Shown: in pieces, positions 16,207-25,878 of the stretch
Numbering within the stretch: position 1 is the first letter of the stretch
Layout of the letters: each line of letters starts with the position of its first letter
Assembly (NCBI RefSeq): GCF_030758345.1
Contig: NZ_JAVAMO010000004.1
Coordinates: forward strand, 186,001-250,000
Length of the DNA stretch: 64,000 nucleotides
From: Ruegeria discodermiae
GTDB taxonomy: Bacteria; Pseudomonadota; Alphaproteobacteria; Rhodobacterales; Rhodobacteraceae
Direction: 5' to 3'
Notes under the pieces: generated by a model
Databases searched by the model: none
The model's input: the letters and a program-made list of their open reading frames with translations, nothing else
What the model was told of the DNA's origin: nothing
Made by a program: the position numbers and the translations under genes

Positions 16207-17840
16207 GCGATCCGCTTCTCAAGGTCCGCGACCTGAAGATTGGCGCAACCGTCTACCCGCCGGGCGAAAAGCCCCATGACATCGAGATCGTGCACGGGGT
16301 CAGTTTCGACCTCGCGCCCGGCAAGGTGTTGGGGCTAATCGGGGAATCCGGGGCCGGGAAATCCACCATTGGCCTCGCCTCGATGGCCTATGGCCGCGGT
16401 GGGGTGAAAATCACCGGTGGCGAGGTCTGGGTGAACGGGCGCGATATTCTCAAATCGCCGCTCAAGGACATCCGCAATCTGCGCGGGGCCGAGGTGACTT
16501 ACGTGTCGCAATCAGCAGCGGCCTCGTTCAACCCGGCCAAGAAGATCATGGATCAGGTGGTCGAGGCAGCGGTCGAACAGAAGAAGTTCGGACGCAAAGA
16601 GGCCGAAGAACGGGCCCGCACGCTGTTTTCCAAGCTGGGCCTGCCCGACCCGAATAATATCGGTGAGCGCTATCCGCACCAGGTTTCGGGTGGCCAGTTG
16701 CAGCGCTGCATGACCGCGCTGGCGCTCTGCCCTGAACCCGACCTTGTGGTCTTTGACGAGCCCACAACGGCGCTGGACGTGACCACGCAGATCGACGTGC
16801 TGATGGCGATCAAGGAGGCTATCCGCGATACCGGAGTTGCTGCGCTCTATATCACCCATGACCTCGCGGTTGTGGCGCAGGTCAGCGATGACATCATGGT
16901 GCTGCGGATGGGCGACATGGTCGAATACGGCCACACAGATCAGATCATCAACCACCCGAAGGAAGACTACACCAAGGCGCTGGTCTCGGTCCGGTCCATC
17001 GAGCACGAAGAAAAACAGCCCACGCCGGAACCTGTGCTGAGCGTCCAGAACATCACGGCGCGCTACAAGGGGCTGAATTTCGACGTGCTCAAGAACGTGA
17101 CCGTCGATCTGCACCCGGGCCAGACCCTGGCCGTTGTGGGCGAATCCGGATCGGGCAAGTCGACGCTTGCCCGCGTGATCACCGGGCTGTTGCCGCCCAG
17201 TGACGGGCAGATTGACTTTGCCGGGCGTACCCTGTCGCGCGATCTGGCCGGGCGCACCCGCGAAGACTTGCGCGAATTGCAGATGATCTACCAGATGGCC
17301 GATGTCGCGATGAACCCGCGCCAGACGGTCGGCACCATCATAGGCCGACCGCTGGAGTTCTACTTCAACATACGCGGCTCGGAAAAGCGCAAGCGGATCA
17401 TCGAGTTGCTGGATGAGATCGAACTGGGCGAAAAATTCATCGACCGTTATCCTGCGGAGCTGTCCGGAGGTCAGAAACAGCGGGTCTGCATCGCGCGCTC
17501 GCTGGCGGCCAAACCCAAGATGATCATCTGTGACGAGGTCACCTCGGCGCTCGACCCGCTGGTGGCGGATGGCATCCTCAAGCTGCTGCTGGATTTGCAG
17601 AAGATCGAGGATGTGGCCTATCTGTTCATCACCCATGACCTTGCCACGGTTCGCGCCATCAGCGATTCAATCGCCGTGATGTATCAGGGCAAGGTGCAGC
17701 GCTATGGTTCGAAATCCGAAGTGCTGAGCCCACCCTTTGACGATTATACCGACCTGCTGCTCAGCTCTGTCCCCGAAATGAAGCTGGGCTGGCTGGAAGA
17801 GGTGGTCGCCCATCGCAAGATGGAAAGCGCCGGGAACTGA
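16203..17840 (+). CDS. ABC transporter ATP-binding protein, fused DppD-DppF type
   Basis: A 545-residue protein with two complete ABC ATPase domains in one chain, replacing the separate DppD and DppF subunits. Domain one has Walker A G-E-S-G-A-G-K-S-T, signature V-S-G-G-Q-L-Q-R and Walker B V-V-F-D-E-P-T-T-A-L-D. Domain two has G-E-S-G-S-G-K-S-T, L-S-G-G-Q-K-Q-R and I-I-C-D-E-V-T-S-A-L-D. Both look catalytically competent. The start at 16203 overlaps the permease stop (ATGA) and opens directly on the first domain. It is the last gene of the operon, followed by a terminator. Confidence 0.93.
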   Translation: MSDPLLKVRDLKIGATVYPPGEKPHDIEIVHGVSFDLAPGKVLGLIGESGAGKSTIGLASMAYGRGGVKITGGEVWVNGRDILKSPLKDIRNLRGAEVTYVSQSAAASFNPAKKIMDQVVEAAVEQKKFGRKEAEERARTLFSKLGLPDPNNIGERYPHQVSGGQLQRCMTALALCPEPDLVVFDEPTTALDVTTQIDVLMAIKEAIRDTGVAALYITHDLAVVAQVSDDIMVLRMGDMVEYGHTDQIINHPKEDYTKALVSVRSIEHEEKQPTPEPVLSVQNITARYKGLNFDVLKNVTVDLHPGQTLAVVGESGSGKSTLARVITGLLPPSDGQIDFAGRTLSRDLAGRTREDLRELQMIYQMADVAMNPRQTVGTIIGRPLEFYFNIRGSEKRKRIIELLDEIELGEKFIDRYPAELSGGQKQRVCIARSLAAKPKMIICDEVTSALDPLVADGILKLLLDLQKIEDVAYLFITHDLATVRAISDSIAVMYQGKVQRYGSKSEVLSPPFDDYTDLLLSSVPEMKLGWLEEVVAHRKMESAGN

Positions 17841-17858
17841 GAGCTGGGGATGCTTGAA

Positions 17859-17890
17859 AGGCGGCGGGGTTATCTCCCGCCGCTTGTTTG
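17859..17890 (+). terminator. Rho-independent terminator of the ABC importer operon
   Basis: An inverted repeat GCGGCGGG / CCCGCCGC (17861-17868 and 17876-17883) with a seven-base loop. Two more pairs extend it at the base, and it is followed by TTGTTTGTT. It lies 20 bases after the ATPase stop codon. Confidence 0.8.
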
Positions 17891-17907
17891 TTGAGCATGC
17901 CGGGGGT

Positions 17908-18405
17908 CTAAGACTTCGCGAAGCGCTCAAAATGGCCCGCCAGAATCGGCTCCAGCTCTTCCCGGTCGCGCATTCCCTGCAGGGTCTGCTGCAATTTCCC
18001 CTCGCCATCGAAGAGCAACAGAGTCACATGCGGCACACGGTGGAAATTGGCAAAGGCTTCGCCATCCGGTGTGGTAATATCCGCCACCAGATAAACCAGA
18101 TCACATTCCCCGAACTGCTCCATCGCCTGCCGGGTCTCGCGCTGGAGTGCGTTGCAGGTTGGGCATTGCGGGTTATGGACCTGCACCACGCTGGGCTTGC
18201 CCTGCCCTACGCGGCTGAGGTCATATTCATGGGCCAGCGCGCGGAGCGAGCGGAGCGTGAAATATCCGCCGACACCCAGGGCAACCGCCCCGATCGCGCC
18301 GTTGCGCAGCAGTTTGAGCATATCGCGGCGCTTCACCTCTGGCTGCGCGGCTGCCGCGTCCTGGCGGGCCTTCTGCGCCTGTTTGCGTTTCGATTTCTTC
18401 GCCAT
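17908..18405 (-). CDS. Membrane-anchored thioredoxin-like protein
   Basis: A 165-residue protein. It has a very basic N-terminus, one transmembrane helix at about 35-54 (N-G-A-I-G-A-V-A-L-G-V-G-G-Y-F), then a thioredoxin-fold domain with the redox motif C81-P-T-C84 and a cis-proline loop (R-V-P-H-V-T). The topology puts the redox centre in the periplasm, so a role in envelope disulfide or haem handling is plausible. In-frame starts at 18420 and 18465 are possible; none has a strong ribosome binding site. It converges on the ABC importer terminator. Confidence 0.7.
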   Translation of the reverse strand: MAKKSKRKQAQKARQDAAAAQPEVKRRDMLKLLRNGAIGAVALGVGGYFTLRSLRALAHEYDLSRVGQGKPSVVQVHNPQCPTCNALQRETRQAMEQFGECDLVYLVADITTPDGEAFANFHRVPHVTLLLFDGEGKLQQTLQGMRDREELEPILAGHFERFAKS

Positions 18406-18582
18406 GATCGCCGTATCCATCCCGGTGCCGGTCACGATCAGGATAGGTTCAACCGCGCCTGGCATACCTCACAATCCGGTCACGTGATATGACATCCAAT
18501 TGAATAGCTCAGCGCTGCAATTTTCAATTGCCCGGCAGCAGCTTCGTCGCCACAAAGGCAACGAGGAACACGGAGGCCGGGG

Positions 18583-19422
18583 ATGGACCGCAAACTTCTT
18601 CTGATCATTCTGGATGGCGTGCCCTGGCGCAACTTTCGCCGTCTCTTCGGCAATCTCGAAGGCTGGGTGGACAGCGGTGAGGCGCGGGTCTGGAAGCTAC
18701 GCTCGGTCCTGCCCTCCACCTCGGCAAGCTGCTATGCTTCGATCCATACCGGCGTTGTGCCAGCCGAACATGGCTGTACCGGCAATGGCAACGTGTTCCG
18801 GCTACGCCACAAGGACATATTCTCGCAGATGCGCGATGCCGGCGGGGTGACCGGGGCGGTTGCGCATAGCTACTGGTCAGAGTTCTTCAACCGCCACCCG
18901 TTCGACCATGTGCGCGACGTGGAATATGACGAGCCCGACAGCACCACGATCAACCATGGCCGGTTTCACAGCATGACCGGCTATGGGCATGCCAACCAGA
19001 TGACGCCCTGTGACCTCGACCTGTTTGCCTCGCTCACCAATCTCTGCCTGCGCTTCAGGCTGGATTACGGAATGCTGCACAGCTGTACGCTGGACAGCAT
19101 GGGGCACCGGTTCCACCACGATTGCCATGAAATGGACCATGCCTGTTTCGTCATGGACGAGATGCTCGCCCCCTTTGTCCCGCGCTGGCGCCAGATGGGG
19201 TATGAGGTGATCGTGACGGCAGATCACGGCCAGGACGCGCGCGGCCATCATGGTGGGCGCGACCCGCTACAACAGGAAACGGCGCTCTACTATTTCGGGG
19301 AGGCTAAAGGGCCGGACTCCGATACGGTGATCGATCAGGTGCAACTGGCCCCGACCATCCTGACCCGGTTGGGCGCACCGGTGGCCGAGACGATGCGGGC
19401 CAAGCCCTTCCTGGGTGCATGA
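18583..19422 (+). CDS. Alkaline phosphatase superfamily (nucleotide pyrophosphatase-like) hydrolase
   Basis: A 279-residue metal-dependent hydrolase of the alkaline phosphatase/NPP fold. Metal and nucleophile positions can be followed: D11 in I-I-L-D-G, a serine (S47 by alignment with the T-F-P-N-H-Y-S-x-x-T-G motif of NPPs), D-S-M-G-H, and T-A-D-H-G-Q followed by G-H-H-G-G. It has no signal peptide, so it acts in the cytoplasm. Likely substrates are phosphate mono- or diesters, or nucleotide-linked compounds. It stands alone. Confidence 0.75.
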   Translation: MDRKLLLIILDGVPWRNFRRLFGNLEGWVDSGEARVWKLRSVLPSTSASCYASIHTGVVPAEHGCTGNGNVFRLRHKDIFSQMRDAGGVTGAVAHSYWSEFFNRHPFDHVRDVEYDEPDSTTINHGRFHSMTGYGHANQMTPCDLDLFASLTNLCLRFRLDYGMLHSCTLDSMGHRFHHDCHEMDHACFVMDEMLAPFVPRWRQMGYEVIVTADHGQDARGHHGGRDPLQQETALYYFGEAKGPDSDTVIDQVQLAPTILTRLGAPVAETMRAKPFLGA

Positions 19423-19464
19423 TGGGCGACAAGGCGCTTTGACACGTCTTGGTGCCCAGTATGG

Positions 19465-20388
19465 TCAGTCATAGGGCCAGAGCCCCTGCCCCAGCGCTTC
19501 GATCGCAAGCGAGATCCGCTCGAAACTGGCACGGGCGCGAGCCACGGAATGGCGCGCGCGCAGATAGCCATGCACTAGACCCTCCTCGTTGACCCAGCAA
19601 ACGGTTCCGCCCGCCGCCAGCAGCCGGTCGCGATAGTCGCGCCCGTCATCGCGCAGAGGGTCGCAATCGGCGGTAAAGATCATGGTTGCAGGCAGCCCCT
19701 CGAAGTTACTGTCCTGCAAAGGCGCGTAGGTCGGGTCATCACTTGGCGTTTCACCCAGCGTGCGAATGCTGTCATAAAACTTGACGTCCGAACGGCTGAG
19801 CATCGGCGCGTGGGCGTGCTCAAGATAGGAGCCCTGATCCGCATCGCCGCCCAGAACCGGGTAGATCAGCACCTGCCCCAGCAGGTTTTGCAGCCGTCCG
19901 CGCGCATGATGCGCAATGCAGGCGGCCAGCGTGCCGCCGGCACTATCACCAGCCAGCACCATCGGGTCGCCATAGGTATCCGCCGCCCATTCCAGCGCCG
20001 CCCAACAATCGTCGAACTGTGCCGGGTGCCGGTGTTCGGGGCAGAGGCGGTAGTCGACCGCAACCACGCGATATCCGGTCTGGGCGCATATCTCGGCGCA
20101 GATATCGTCGTGACTGTCCAACCCGCCCAGCACGAAACCACCGCCATGCATGTAAATGACCGTGCGCGTGGGCTGCCCGGCAGAATAGACACGGACCTGA
20201 ACGCCATTGGCACTTAGATCCTCTGAGGAGATTCCCTCGGGGGTGTCCTGCCGAAAGGTGCGGCACAACTGGTCGTAGACCTGTCGCTGTTCTTCAATCG
20301 ACAGGTCCACCGCATTGTCGGGACAACACTCCGCACTACGGCGGATGAAGTCCCGTGTCTCCGCATCTAGCAGCGTGTCATAGTCCAT
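19465..20388 (-). CDS. Alpha/beta hydrolase, hormone-sensitive-lipase type
   Basis: A 307-residue esterase of the HSL (family IV) group. The oxyanion-hole motif H81-G-G-G84 and nucleophile elbow G-D-S149-A-G are intact. The later C-D-P-L-R-D-D region and E-G-L-V-H-G carry the catalytic acid and histidine. GGAG stands five bases before the ATG at 20388; a GTG two codons upstream is less likely. It starts 12 bases after the acyl-CoA synthetase on the same strand, so it is probably co-transcribed and may release the acid that the ligase then activates. Confidence 0.82.
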   Translation of the reverse strand: MDYDTLLDAETRDFIRRSAECCPDNAVDLSIEEQRQVYDQLCRTFRQDTPEGISSEDLSANGVQVRVYSAGQPTRTVIYMHGGGFVLGGLDSHDDICAEICAQTGYRVVAVDYRLCPEHRHPAQFDDCWAALEWAADTYGDPMVLAGDSAGGTLAACIAHHARGRLQNLLGQVLIYPVLGGDADQGSYLEHAHAPMLSRSDVKFYDSIRTLGETPSDDPTYAPLQDSNFEGLPATMIFTADCDPLRDDGRDYRDRLLAAGGTVCWVNEEGLVHGYLRARHSVARARASFERISLAIEALGQGLWPYD

Positions 20389-20400
20389 TCGCACTCCGGA

Positions 20401-22290
20401 TCAGGCAGCCCATTCCCATGGGCGCGTATAGTCGCCCAGAATCTTGGATACATCCTCGTCCGAGGTGCCATATGCGTCAAGCTGCGCGACGAGGCCGCGT
20501 TTCTTGTCATCGATAACCGAGACGACCCGCGCCGCCACTTCGCCCTTTTCAAGCGCGGTATTGTAGATCCGGGTGATCGCTTCCTTGCGCAGATCGGGCT
20601 TGAAAATCTTGCCGACGGCGGTTTTCGGAAGCTCCGGCAGAATGGCGAGATGCTTGGGATGGGCTGCGCGCTCGTGGATGTGAACCTCGCAGTACTTCAT
20701 CAGTTCATCGGAGGAAACGGAGGCACCGTCGACCAGCTCGACATAAACACAAGGCACCTCGCCCGCGTATTCGTCTGGCTGACCAATGGCGCCTGCAAAG
20801 GCGACGGCCTCGTGGCCCAATAGCGCCTCTTCGATTTCGGCGGGATCGATATTGTGGCCGCCGCGAATAATCAGATCCTTGGCGCGTCCGGTGATCCACA
20901 GATACCCGTCCGCATCCACACGGCCCAGATCGCCGGTACGCAGGTATTTGTCGTTATGGTACAGATCACGGTTCTTTGCCCCCTCGGTATAAGTATGACC
21001 GACAAACACACCCGGATTGGCGATACAGATCTCGCCGACTTCATCTGTGCTGGCCTCAACCGGGCCGTCAGCGGTATCCTTGTAAACTTTGACATCGGTA
21101 TAGGGGAGCGGCACCCCGATCGAGCCGACTTTCTTTTCACCATCCGTGGGATTGCAGGACACAAGGCAGGTTGCCTCGGTCAGGCCATATCCTTCGACAA
21201 TCGTGACGCCGGTGGTCTCTTCGAAGCGGCGGAACAATTCCAGCGGCAGCGGGGCTGATCCCGAAAACGCGGTCTTGATTGTCGATATGTCGGCGTCGAC
21301 GGGGCGCTGCATCTTGGCTGAGATGGCCGTTGGGACCGTGATGACAAACGAAATCTTCCAGCGTTCGACCAATTTCCAGAAATTGTCGAACACCCCTTCG
21401 CCGCGATAGCCTTGCGGAGTTGGAAAGACCACATGTGCCCCTGAAGAGAGCGAGGCCATTACGATCACGTGACAGGCAAATACGTGGAACAGCGGCAGCG
21501 GGCATATGATGTTGTCATCAGGTCCAAAAAGCAGCGTCGCGCCCAGCCAGCCATTATAGATAATGCCGGAATATTTGTGCTGCGCCACTTTCGGCATGCC
21601 GGTGGTGCCGCCGGTATGGAAATAGCAGGCAACACGGTCCTCGGTCGCATCAGCGAAGGCCAGCTTGGTCGGCTGCTGCGACATTGCCTTGTTGAAGTTC
21701 ATGTAATCCGCATGCGCTAGGTGTTCCTTATTCTCCAGCTTTGGACGGATCAGCGGCACGATCCAGGATTTCGGAGGTGTCAGGTAGCGATTGAGGTCCA
21801 CCTCAAGAACCGTATCCACATGGGGCGCGTGGCGCACGGCTTCGGCCACTTTCTGGGCCACGTCGGTTTTCGGGAAGGGTTTGAGCGTCACCACGACCTT
21901 AGCGTTGGTTTCGCGCAGGATCGAGGCGATCTGCTCAGGCTGCAACAGCGGATTGATCGGGTTCACAATACCGGCAACCGCACCGCCCAGCATTGTGATC
22001 AGCGTCTCGTTACAGTTGGGCAGCACATAGGCGATCACATCCTTTTCGCCCACGCCCAAAGATCTGAACAGATTGGCGGCTTGCGTGACCTTATCCTTGA
22101 GCTCTGTCCAGGTCAGCGTCTCGGCTTTGTCGGTAGGCCCAGAGAGAATTTGAAAACTGACTGCATTGTTGTTTGGGTACTTTCCCGCAGTTGACGAGAG
22201 CAGCTGATAGAGCGTGACCGGAACCTCACGCTCTGCCCAGGGCATTTCATTTTCGATTGCATCCCGATCTGCAACACCCGCAAAGGTCAT
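20401..22290 (-). CDS. Acyl-CoA synthetase (AMP-forming)
   Basis: A 629-residue adenylate-forming enzyme that activates a carboxylic acid to its CoA thioester via acyl-AMP. The P-loop T-G-G-T-T-G-M-P-K, the A5 motif G-Y-G-L-T-E-A-T, Y-L-R-T-G-D-L-G and the late lysine motif P-K-T-A-V-G-K-I-F-K are all present. The length fits medium/long-chain or branched-chain acyl-CoA ligases. The downstream HSL-type hydrolase points to an ester-derived acid, but chain length cannot be read from sequence. Confidence 0.85.
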   Translation of the reverse strand: MTFAGVADRDAIENEMPWAEREVPVTLYQLLSSTAGKYPNNNAVSFQILSGPTDKAETLTWTELKDKVTQAANLFRSLGVGEKDVIAYVLPNCNETLITMLGGAVAGIVNPINPLLQPEQIASILRETNAKVVVTLKPFPKTDVAQKVAEAVRHAPHVDTVLEVDLNRYLTPPKSWIVPLIRPKLENKEHLAHADYMNFNKAMSQQPTKLAFADATEDRVACYFHTGGTTGMPKVAQHKYSGIIYNGWLGATLLFGPDDNIICPLPLFHVFACHVIVMASLSSGAHVVFPTPQGYRGEGVFDNFWKLVERWKISFVITVPTAISAKMQRPVDADISTIKTAFSGSAPLPLELFRRFEETTGVTIVEGYGLTEATCLVSCNPTDGEKKVGSIGVPLPYTDVKVYKDTADGPVEASTDEVGEICIANPGVFVGHTYTEGAKNRDLYHNDKYLRTGDLGRVDADGYLWITGRAKDLIIRGGHNIDPAEIEEALLGHEAVAFAGAIGQPDEYAGEVPCVYVELVDGASVSSDELMKYCEVHIHERAAHPKHLAILPELPKTAVGKIFKPDLRKEAITRIYNTALEKGEVAARVVSVIDDKKRGLVAQLDAYGTSDEDVSKILGDYTRPWEWAA

Positions 22291-22452
22291 TTGAGTTCCT
22301 CCCTCTTATTAGCACAGCGGTGTAAGAGCCCGCCTGAATTCCGGCCAAAACCTGCAAAAAAGCGGGGGTCAGCACAAGGAACACCCTAACGTCAATTTAA
22401 GCGTGTGCGAGGGATTACCGCCACGTCATGTGACGATTTTATGGCGGCGAGG

Positions 22453-24261
22453 TTACTCTGCTGCAATCCCTTCGGTGAATTGAAGCCTTGCAAGCCGCGC
22501 ATAAAGCCCGCCCTGAGCGACAAGTTCATCATGCTTGCCCTGCGCAACAATCTGCCCATTCTCCAGCACCACGATACGATCGGCTTTCTTCACGGTTGCC
22601 AAGCGGTGCGCCACGATCACCGTCGTGCGCCCGGCGCAGAGCACATCCACTGCCTGCTGCACCGCACGCTCGCTCTCGGCATCCAGCGCCGAGGTGGCTT
22701 CGTCTAGCAGCAGCACCGGCGCATCGCGCAGGATTGCGCGCGCAATCGCGATGCGCTGTTTCTGGCCGCCCGACAGCATCACACCACGCTCGCCCACATA
22801 GCTGTCATAGCCATCTGGCAGGGCCGCAATGAAATCATGCGCAGCAGCCGCGCGCGCCGCCTGCTCGACTTCCCCGTCGCTGGCCGAGGGTCGGCCAAAG
22901 CGGATATTGTCGCGCACGGAGGTCGCGAAAATCACCGGGTCCTGCGGAACCAGTGCGATGTGGCGGCGGAAATCGTTGCGGGTGAGTTGGTGCAAATCTA
23001 TCCCGTCGAGCGTCACCCGCCCCTGGTCCGGATCATAGAACCGCTGCATCATCTGGATCACGGTGGTCTTGCCAGCACCCGAGGGGCCCACCAGCGCAAC
23101 GGTTTCGCCCGGCGCAACGGTCAACGACAGATCGTCCAGCGCCAGATGTTCGGGGCGTGAGGGGTAACGGAAACTGACCGCATCAAGAGCAATCTCGCCC
23201 TTCACCGGCTCAGGCAGCTGCACCGGCGCGCCGGGATCCAGCACGGTGTCTTTCGCGTGCAAAAGCTCCACCAACCGTTCGGTTGCACCAGCCGCGCGCT
23301 GCAATTCGCTCCAGATCTCCGAAAGTGCAGCGACCGAACCCGCCATGATCACCGAGTAGATCACGAATTGGATCAGCGTCCCTTCGGTCATCGTGCCCAC
23401 GCGCACCGCATTCGCACCCATCCACAACACGCCAACCACACCGCTGAAGACCAGAAAGATCACGATGACAGTCAGGATGGCGCGGGTACGGATGCGGACG
23501 CGCGACACCTCGTAGGAGGTCTCGGTCATTTCGGCGAATTGCGCGCGGCTCGCTGCCTCGCCGGTATAGGCCTGGACTGTCTGCACCGCGCTCAGCGCCT
23601 CTCCCGCGCTGCCTGACGAGGCGGCAATCCAGTCCTGGTTCTCGCGGCTGATCCGGCGCAGGCGACGGCCCAGCACCAGAATGGGCACGATCACGATGGG
23701 GATCAGCAGCAGGACCATGCCGGTCAGCTTGGCCGAGGTCAGCAGCATCAGGATCAGCCCGCCGAAAAACAGCAACATGTTGCGCAGAGCGATAGACACG
23801 GAGGAGCCCAGCACCGACTGGATCAGCGTTGTGTCGGTGGTGATCCGGCTGAGCACCTCACCGGTCATGATCCGTTCGAAGAACTCGGGGCTCATCCCGA
23901 TGACGCGGTCAAACACGGCCATGCGGATATCGGCCACCACCCGTTCGCCCAGCCGGGTTACCAGCGCATAGCGGATGCCCGTGCCCAGCGCGAGGATGGC
24001 AGCGATCCCCAGCGCCGCCAGAAAATAGCGATCCAGCAGATCGCCGTTTTCGATGCGGAAATTATCGACCACCCGGCGCACCGCCAGAGGCAGTGTCAGC
24101 GACATCGCGGCGGTCAGAATCAGTGCCGCCACGGCCCCCGCCATCAGGCCTTTGTAGGGCAGCATGAAAGGCCAAAGCGCGCCCAGAACACCCAGCTTGC
24201 GTGAGCTGGCGCGCTCTTCGCTTGCATTTGGCGCGGGCTGAGCGGGTTTCGATCTGGCCAT
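22453..24261 (-). CDS. ABC transporter, fused permease-ATPase (MsbA/ABCB-like exporter)
   Basis: A 602-residue half-transporter with six transmembrane helices in the first about 330 residues and an ABC ATPase behind them. The ATPase has Walker A G-P-S-G-A-G-K-T-T, signature L-S-G-G-Q-K-Q-R, Walker B L-L-L-D-E-A-T-S-A-L-D and the H-loop I-V-A-H-R-L. It would work as a homodimer exporting lipids or hydrophobic compounds. The Ser/Ala/Pro-rich first 20 residues are a cytoplasmic lead-in. It sits alone between the acyl-CoA synthetase gene and tRNA-Gly, all on the minus strand. Confidence 0.88.
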   Translation of the reverse strand: MARSKPAQPAPNASEERASSRKLGVLGALWPFMLPYKGLMAGAVAALILTAAMSLTLPLAVRRVVDNFRIENGDLLDRYFLAALGIAAILALGTGIRYALVTRLGERVVADIRMAVFDRVIGMSPEFFERIMTGEVLSRITTDTTLIQSVLGSSVSIALRNMLLFFGGLILMLLTSAKLTGMVLLLIPIVIVPILVLGRRLRRISRENQDWIAASSGSAGEALSAVQTVQAYTGEAASRAQFAEMTETSYEVSRVRIRTRAILTVIVIFLVFSGVVGVLWMGANAVRVGTMTEGTLIQFVIYSVIMAGSVAALSEIWSELQRAAGATERLVELLHAKDTVLDPGAPVQLPEPVKGEIALDAVSFRYPSRPEHLALDDLSLTVAPGETVALVGPSGAGKTTVIQMMQRFYDPDQGRVTLDGIDLHQLTRNDFRRHIALVPQDPVIFATSVRDNIRFGRPSASDGEVEQAARAAAAHDFIAALPDGYDSYVGERGVMLSGGQKQRIAIARAILRDAPVLLLDEATSALDAESERAVQQAVDVLCAGRTTVIVAHRLATVKKADRIVVLENGQIVAQGKHDELVAQGGLYARLARLQFTEGIAAE

Positions 24262-24533
24262 GCTATTGGTCTCACATTGCGGTCTTTACGGGGCGCTATA
24301 ACCCGTTGGTCCCGCTTCATGGCCCTGCCGCCCCTGCAGGTCAAGCAAATGCGCGCGCAAGAGCATGCGGCCAAACCTCACAACCCCGCAACAGCCTGTG
24401 GCGAAGTCGGGTCTGCAATGCGCAAGCGGTCCGCTGCACAGAGCGCGGGATCAGCCATAGAAATCAATAAAGTCAGATAGTTACCCGTCTGAGACTTGGT
24501 TTTCTCATATAGTCGATATCGGGATGGAATTCT

Positions 24534-24607
24534 TGGAGCGGGTAGCGGGAATCGAACCCGCACCTTAAGCTTGGAAGGCTCTTATGATACCATTTCACCA
24601 TACCCGC
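24534..24607 (-). tRNA. tRNA-Gly (anticodon TCC)
   Basis: The minus strand reads GCGGGTA at the 5' end and TACCCGC at the 3' end, giving a perfect seven-pair acceptor stem, then a discriminator T and encoded CCA. The anticodon loop reads CTTCCAA, so the anticodon is TCC, decoding GGA (and GGG by wobble). The T arm GCGGG-TTCGATT-CCCGC is perfect. No integrase or duplicated 3' end lies nearby, so it does not appear to be used as an attachment site here. Confidence 0.95.
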
Positions 24608-24704
24608 CAAGAACCAGTGCGTCCTAGAACAAGCACCGAGCGAGGTCAATAGCTGCCGTTTTTCGAATGCGGCTTGTCTGACATTTTGTTCCGCCAGCCC
24701 CCTC

Positions 24705-24740
24705 AAAAGGCAAACCGGCCCGCAAATCTGCGCGCCGGTT
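24705..24740 (-). terminator. Probable terminator after the Tat-exported metallo-hydrolase
   Basis: On the plus strand, AACCGGC-c-CGCA-aatc-TGCG-c-GCCGGTT (24713-24740) forms a stem with a single internal C-C mismatch. Read on the minus strand it follows the hydrolase stop at 24763 and is trailed by TTTGCCTTTTG, so it can terminate that transcript before the tRNA gene. Confidence 0.6.
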
Positions 24741-24762
24741 CACCCATGAGTGGCAGCGGGGG

Positions 24763-25755
24763 TCAGCTTGTGAGGGCGTTATGCCCAAAATACAGGAACT
24801 CGCGATCGCGCCCTGCAATATCTCCCGCTTCCAGGGAGAGGCTGGCGCTGTCCAGCATCTTGTAGCTCTTCTGGGATTTGACCCAGTCATCGGCGTTCTG
24901 AAGCGTGGTCAGCGTGTAGCTTGTAGTTTCATTGAGATAATGGGTGGGGATCACGATCTTGGGCTTGAGCTTTTCCACGATCGCGTTGCCCTGATCGTAA
25001 TCCAGAATGTGCTGCGAGCCGTCCACCGGCAGGGTCAGCACATCGACCTGACCTATGGCGTCCCAGAATGCCTGCGGCGGGTCGTGGCGGTTGTCACCCC
25101 AGATCAGCGTCCGGATCCCGCCGGTTTCCACCAGATAGACCACCATATCCATATGGCTGACATTATCCGGCGGGCAAGCCTGCACGCCAAACTCTCCCAG
25201 CGCGTTGGTCCAGTCATACCAGCCCGGCGCGCGGCAGACATGTTTGTCGGCAAAACCGGTGATCTTGATATCGGCAAACTCGAAATTGCCGACCATCCGA
25301 TCCAGCACCATGGTCGAGACCGGGCGGTGAATCGCATCATGATCGAAATGTGTATGGGTGGACATGCAGATATCCACCGGGGTTTCCGGGAATTCGTTCT
25401 TGAACCACAGCCCCCATGCACCCGAGGGGTCGTCACGCCAGGGATCGAACAGAACCGTGGCACCGCCCGGTGAGGTGATCTTGATCGCGCAATGGCCGAA
25501 ATAGTCGACGCCAACAGCACCTTCCACCGAGTTGCCGGTGGTTTTCTGCAGCTCGATCACGCCGTTATTGTTGCCAGGCTGCGTCCAATCGGTGGATTGC
25601 GCCTTGGCGGAGGTGCTGCTCATCAACGTGGCGGCGCCCCCCACCCCGGCGGCCCCTGCGGCCATGAAGAACGAGCGGCGCGACAGGCCCGGCGCCATGT
25701 CGTCCGCGCTCCCGCGCATCAGCGTTGGCTTAAGATTCAGATCGTCTTTTTCCAT
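24763..25755 (-). CDS. Tat-exported metallo-beta-lactamase-fold hydrolase
   Basis: A 330-residue protein with a twin-arginine signal (L-S-R-R-S-F-F-M-A-A-G, hydrophobic stretch, then S-A-K-A-Q), hence exported folded to the periplasm. The mature part is a UlaG-like metallo-beta-lactamase fold: F-G-H-C-A-I-K-I-T-S-P-G-G, the metal motif T-H-T-H-F-D-H, and I-P-T-H-Y-L further on. The substrate is unknown. CAGGGAAA precedes the ATG at 25755; a GTG eight codons upstream is less likely. The GAF-LuxR gene lies just upstream on the same strand and may control it. Confidence 0.78.
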   Translation of the reverse strand: MEKDDLNLKPTLMRGSADDMAPGLSRRSFFMAAGAAGVGGAATLMSSTSAKAQSTDWTQPGNNNGVIELQKTTGNSVEGAVGVDYFGHCAIKITSPGGATVLFDPWRDDPSGAWGLWFKNEFPETPVDICMSTHTHFDHDAIHRPVSTMVLDRMVGNFEFADIKITGFADKHVCRAPGWYDWTNALGEFGVQACPPDNVSHMDMVVYLVETGGIRTLIWGDNRHDPPQAFWDAIGQVDVLTLPVDGSQHILDYDQGNAIVEKLKPKIVIPTHYLNETTSYTLTTLQNADDWVKSQKSYKMLDSASLSLEAGDIAGRDREFLYFGHNALTS

Positions 25756-25878
25756 TTTTGGATTTCCCTGTTGTCTCACGATCCGGGGATGTCCTCGGAC
25801 AATGCCATCGTAGCAACCGGGGCATCTGATGAAGGTATCGAAAAACTATGGGGGAAACATGGGGAAAGCCCCCATGTT

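Noticed and set aside
22407-22452. CGTCA/TGACG and CCGCCA/TGGCGG repeats after the ABC exporter
   Set aside because: The loops are either too short or too long and no T-run follows in the direction of transcription, so I do not call a terminator.
24534-24607. tRNA-Gly as an attachment site of an integrated island
   Set aside because: No integrase gene, no duplicated tRNA 3' end and no change in base composition were seen on either side.
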